Source of the DNA: Phoronis ovalis
Lineage: Eukaryota; Phoronida; Phoronidae
Assembly (NCBI GenBank): GCA_028565635.1
Contig: JAOXYB010063367.1
Coordinates: 1-10,464 of the forward strand
Reading direction: 5' to 3'
DNA length: 10,464 bases
How positions within the stretch are numbered: the stretch's first letter is position 1; each line of letters opens with the position of its first letter. This document shows, piece after piece, positions 7,928 through 10,464 of the stretch. The notes under the pieces were generated by a model, which worked only from the letters and a program-made list of their open reading frames with translations, had not been told where the DNA came from and made no database searches. Made by a program: the position numbers and the translations under genes.

Positions 7928-8086
7928 ATGACCCTGTATGAGGGAGTGTTAAAGGTTGCATTTGTCGTCTTCTCTCACCAGTCAGCTTCAGGTGTTGAAC
8001 ACTTAAAAACCACTGCTTCCAGAACTGCTGCTCGTCTCAGTTCAATGAATGCTACAAGTATTTCATTGCGAAATAGAAAAGTTTGA
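7928..8086. other. Coding-like island in intron 1, identity unknown
   Basis: GC-richer than its surroundings. The plus strand has a 52-codon open frame from ATG 7928 to TGA near 8086. The minus strand reads NEILVAFIELRRAAVLEAVV then FKCSTPEADW, and meets a good donor (TG|GTGAGA at 7978) in phase 2, the phase that the 2A exon accepts. However, the only phase-2 acceptor inside it (CTGAG|A) lacks a pyrimidine tract, so a cassette exon is doubtful. It may equally be a repeat fragment. Confidence 0.25.
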
Positions 8087-9012
8087 AACTATCTGAATAT
8101 AACTAACAAGTATCTGCGCATGGAATTAGAAATTCACTAATTACAGGTGTAATACTCTATACTTCGGAAATACATGTTTTAAGCTATGCTGTGATGGCAC
8201 GTGTATAATTTATTTAACATATCCACACAGGACAACATTGCAGCTACAATGATTTTTAGTATTAAAAATCATAGCGGCTCAAATGAAACACTCGTCAGTT
8301 ATTGTAAACAAGGGCATATAGTCATTCATAATTATTTACATACCGTTCATCATAGGTAAATTAACATATAAAATCATCTCAGCAAATATCAGTGCAAGCA
8401 AAAGTAATATGAGATGAACACACAGCATAGTTGTTTCATGAACGGATCTGGAAGACAATAAGTGAACTAGGAGTAATACCAGTAAAATATGTTTTTAATA
8501 CATACAGTTTAAATTAAATCCCTATAAGCAATACAGCTGGGAAAAAGAAAGAATTAGAAACTTCAACCCATGTTCAACGATCTTCTAGTAAACCTCACAC
8601 GACACCAGAGGGTGCTCTAATATGGTAACAACATACAGATCGAAGTAGTAACAGCCTGGTCACATGACTGCCTGTTTTTATAATAACTAAGAGCTCTTGA
8701 AAACTCTGTGCTGTTTGTGTACCTTTGATGATACATTTAAGAAGCAGTTTCACCTTTCTCTCTTTAATGACTGCAATGAGTATCTTCATTTTCATTATAA
8801 TCAAGAAATGCCTGGTCAGTGAAAAAACACTGATCCTCTTTGTCAAATTTTACTATAATAATGGAATAATCCAAAAATGTTCTAAACTCAAACCTGATCA
8901 CAAATAAAGGTTAAAAAAGAAATACCTACACTGACTCATTATACTTAGAATTCAAAAATCTGAAGCCATGCACAACAGATGATATTTTATAAGATTCTGT
9001 GGGGACATCCAC

Positions 9013-9030
9013 CAGGTGACGTCATCCAAT
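9013..9030. promoter_or_regulatory. E-box, CRE palindrome and CCAAT box cluster
   Basis: CAGGTG overlaps the full cAMP-response palindrome TGACGTCA (9017-9024), which is directly followed by CCAAT (9026-9030). A half-conserved TGACGTAA lies at 9116-9123. A CRE next to a CCAAT box is typical of animal promoters. On the minus strand these sites would lie upstream of the 2A exon and could drive a transcript lacking exon 9423-9210. No TATA box or start site was pinned down. Confidence 0.3.
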
Positions 9031-9209
9031 AGATGTCGCCAACATATATTCATTCTTGTTCGAAGAAGTTATAAGGTATAATAAAATTTTGAATGTTTTC
9101 GTGTGTGTTGCTGTATGACGTAAGTTTGCATGGATGGTATTTGGTATTTACATTAATGGTTTGGTTATGATAATTAGTACATAGAGTACAGCACCTATTA
9201 ATCACTCAC

Positions 9210-9423
9210 CTGCTGGCATTAGATGACACAACCTCCAGAAGTGCATCAATATCAAACAGCTTGACTAAGTCATGACCATCAGTATGTAAACCACCCAGGA
9301 GCTTGACTGAGACATCATTTGACAGCTTATGATGATCTAGACAATGATGTACAGCTTGACAAATGTTAAAGGCTCCAATCAGCTGTCTACGCAGGTTGTA
9401 GAGGACTGGCATCTTGATATGAT
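9210..9423 (-). CDS. First visible exon: N-terminal helical module, unrecognised
   Basis: The exon is 214 nt: 2 nt, 70 codons and 2 nt. It lies between a strong pyrimidine-rich acceptor (CTTCTTCTTGTAG) and a consensus donor (GTGAGT). The first possible start is the ATG at 9412 with A at -3; the three codons before it (His-Ile-Lys) are open, so the frame may enter from an upstream exon. The 67 residues from Met contain amphipathic, leucine-rich stretches (LRRQLIGAFN, VKLLGGLH, LVKLFDIDALLEVV) with a His/Cys-rich middle (HHCLDHH). The length and helical look would suit a small death-fold-like adaptor domain, but I see no diagnostic residues and do not assign one. In the spliced product it precedes the 2A motif, so it would be released as a separate peptide of about 96 residues with the hydrophobic 2A lead at its C-terminus. 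Confidence 0.68.
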
Positions 9424-9695
9424 CTACAAGAAGAAGATGAAAACAAACTTTAGACAGTATTCACCTTCAAAAACTGTACAAGTCATAAAAAGGAAAACTA
9501 GTATTTAAAAAAATTAGAAACTTATTTATAAAGGGCAACAAGAATGGAAACTAACAAACAAAAATATTTCAGTTGCTTGATAATCTGAGTCCTGTAGCCA
9601 TGCGAATGAATGTTTGGAGCATCACAACATTAGCATAAAATTCTAAAACTCCCAAACAAAAATGCGAACAAATGTACCTTAGGACAAAATAACCA

Positions 9696-9705
9696 GCCTT
9701 TATAT
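9696..9705 (-). promoter_or_regulatory. TATA-like box upstream of the first visible exon
   Basis: The minus strand reads TATATAAAGG. If used, transcription would start near 9670-9675, about 250 nt before the Met at 9412. Several upstream ATGs lie between, and the strong acceptor at 9424 suggests splicing from an upstream exon instead, so support is weak in this AT-rich region. Confidence 0.22.
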
Positions 9706-10374
9706 ATGGACACACAAAGGTCTAAACAAATGTTCAATAAAGCAAATATTTATAAATAAAAAATAATGGAGGAAAAAACTATCCAGCAAAACATTTGCAG
9801 GTCGGATCTATAAATTAATGCAATAGATGCACATAAATTTTAAATAAATATAGTAATAAATACGAAATAAATAGAATTAAAATCACAGAATAAAATTTTA
9901 TTTGGCTGTGGTAATTCTATTTTTTTCTTATTTATTGAAAAAATTTATTTCATTCCTTATCTTTTTTATCTGTTTTGACTTACAACGCTAAAACGCATTA
10001 AATAAAAAGTGGCAAGGGAGAAGGTTTTTTTGCAGGTCTGGTAAAAATATTTGGTGTCAACATTATCAATAATGCTACTAAACAAGTATTCAAGCTGGCT
10101 AAGGGTAATTACATCCCAGAATTAGCTAAGTAAGTCCTAAAGAGTTGTCAATGTTTAAAATTAAAGCAGCTTGTGGACACCAGGTTAGTAAACACACACC
10201 CCCCCCCCCGAGTAAACACAATTGACTTTTGTTAGGTATACTACATAATAAGGAATAAGGGCAATGGCATGAATTTAAGCTAGGTATAAGGTAATTGTAT
10301 CAGTAATAAAGGATTAATTTAAAATAAATTAATTAGCAGCAAACTGTCAAAACTTCAAAACTTTAAGAACTATG

Positions 10375-10464
10375 AGCTGGACATGATAGACATTTCTAGT
10401 CTAGAACCTGCTACATGATTGGTTCCAAATATATAAGCTGGACATGATAGAGACATTTCTAGTC
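10375..10464. repeat. Direct repeat with 61-bp spacing at the window edge
   Basis: AGCTGGACATGATAGA followed by CATTTCTAGTC occurs at 10375-10401 and again, with a two-base GA insertion, at 10436-10464. The second copy touches the end of the window, so this may be the first units of a longer minisatellite. Confidence 0.8.

Larger units (their letters stand above)
7659..9209 (-). other. Intron 1 (1551 nt)
   Basis: Donor GTGAGT at 9209, acceptor TTACTATTTTAG at 7659. Mostly AT-rich. It contains a GC-richer coding-like island (about 7928-8086), an imperfect hairpin at 8813-8835 (GGTCAGTG and CACTGATCC flanking A6) and CRE/CCAAT-like sites at 9017-9123. The overlapping open frames at 8595-8846 and 8725-8907 have no recognisable content. 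Confidence 0.6.
1667..9423 (-). other. Spliced gene model: N-module / 2A / LRR-Roc-COR / C-terminal linker
   Basis: Five minus-strand exons join with matching phases: 9423-9210 (ends phase 2, donor CAG|GTGAGT), 7658-7552 (acceptor TTTTAG, ends phase 1, donor ATG|GTATGT), 6160-3068 (acceptor TTTTTAAG, ends phase 1, donor AAG|GTAAGG), 2145-2010 (acceptor CTCTTAAAG, ends phase 2, donor CAA|GTAAGT) and 1733 onward (acceptor CCACAG). Introns are 1551, 1391, 922 and 276 bases. Codons completed across the junctions are Ser, Gly, Gly and Lys. From the Met at 9412 (A at -3) to TGA at 1669-1667 the model gives 1201 residues. Exon 9423-9210 has a good acceptor and opens in phase 1, so a further upstream exon (possibly 5'UTR or more coding) is likely. 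The 3' end is also uncertain. The family is the Roco proteins (LRR plus Ras-like Roc plus COR), cytoplasmic signalling GTPases. I do not recognise a specific ortholog. Confidence 0.72.
9424..10464. other. Upstream non-coding stretch
   Basis: AT-rich DNA with no convincing exon on either strand. It holds the TATA-like box, an 11-base poly-C tract at 10199-10209 and the direct repeat at the window edge. An upstream exon of the minus-strand gene, ending in phase 1, would be expected here or beyond 10464; the only donors I noticed (GTACAT near 9676, GTGAAT at 9464) are unconvincing. Confidence 0.4.

Noticed and set aside
8595-8907. Overlapping open frames on both strands in intron 1
   Set aside because: Low-complexity Lys/Ile/Leu-rich translations typical of AT-rich intron DNA, with no splice sites in matching phase.

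Overview
The window looks like AT-rich genomic DNA from an invertebrate animal, most likely marine (sponge, cnidarian, mollusc, hemichordate, lancelet and echinoderm are all possible). The reasons are a spliced gene with GT-AG introns, an LRR-Roc-COR (Roco) protein architecture, a 2A-type translational skipping motif of the kind known from invertebrate innate-immune genes and non-LTR retrotransposons, and long repeat-rich non-coding stretches. I cannot name the species.

Nearly everything that can be interpreted belongs to one minus-strand gene running from about 9423 down to at least 1667. I reconstruct five exons whose splice phases all agree: 9423-9210 (unrecognised, probably helical N-terminal module), 7658-7552 (hydrophobic run followed by a perfect 2A core, DVEVNPGP), 6160-3068 (one giant exon: about 16 leucine-rich repeats, Roc GTPase, COR and a Cys-rich module), 2145-2010 (charged helical linker) and 1733-1667 or 1733-1694 (short Cys-containing end, possibly the start of a RING finger continuing off-window). 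From the Met at 9412 to the stop at 1667 the model encodes 1201 residues. If the 2A motif works, translation yields two proteins from one mRNA: a 96-residue N-terminal peptide ending in NPG, and a Roco protein of about 1105 residues beginning with Pro. A transcript starting in intron 1 would instead put the same hydrophobic run at the N-terminus, where it could act as a signal sequence.

Region by region on the plus-strand coordinates: 1-720, non-coding with a small inverted repeat; 720-1705, a degenerate tandem array of roughly 350-bp units; 1667-2145, the two 3' exons; 2146-3067, intron 3, with a frameshifted LINE-like reverse-transcriptase C-terminal fossil in antisense orientation; 3068-6160, the giant exon with an exact 69-bp DNA repeat register in its LRR part; 6161-7551, intron 2 with a hairpin cluster and a poly-C tract; 7552-7658, the 2A exon; 7659-9209, intron 1 with a coding-like island and CRE/CCAAT-like sites; 9210-9423, the first visible exon; 9424-10464, upstream non-coding DNA with a TATA-like box, a poly-C tract and a 61-bp-spaced direct repeat running off the end.

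The strongest point is the 2A sequence placed in frame between an N-terminal module and a Roco protein. Exon joins were worked out by hand from splice motifs and phase, with no transcript data.
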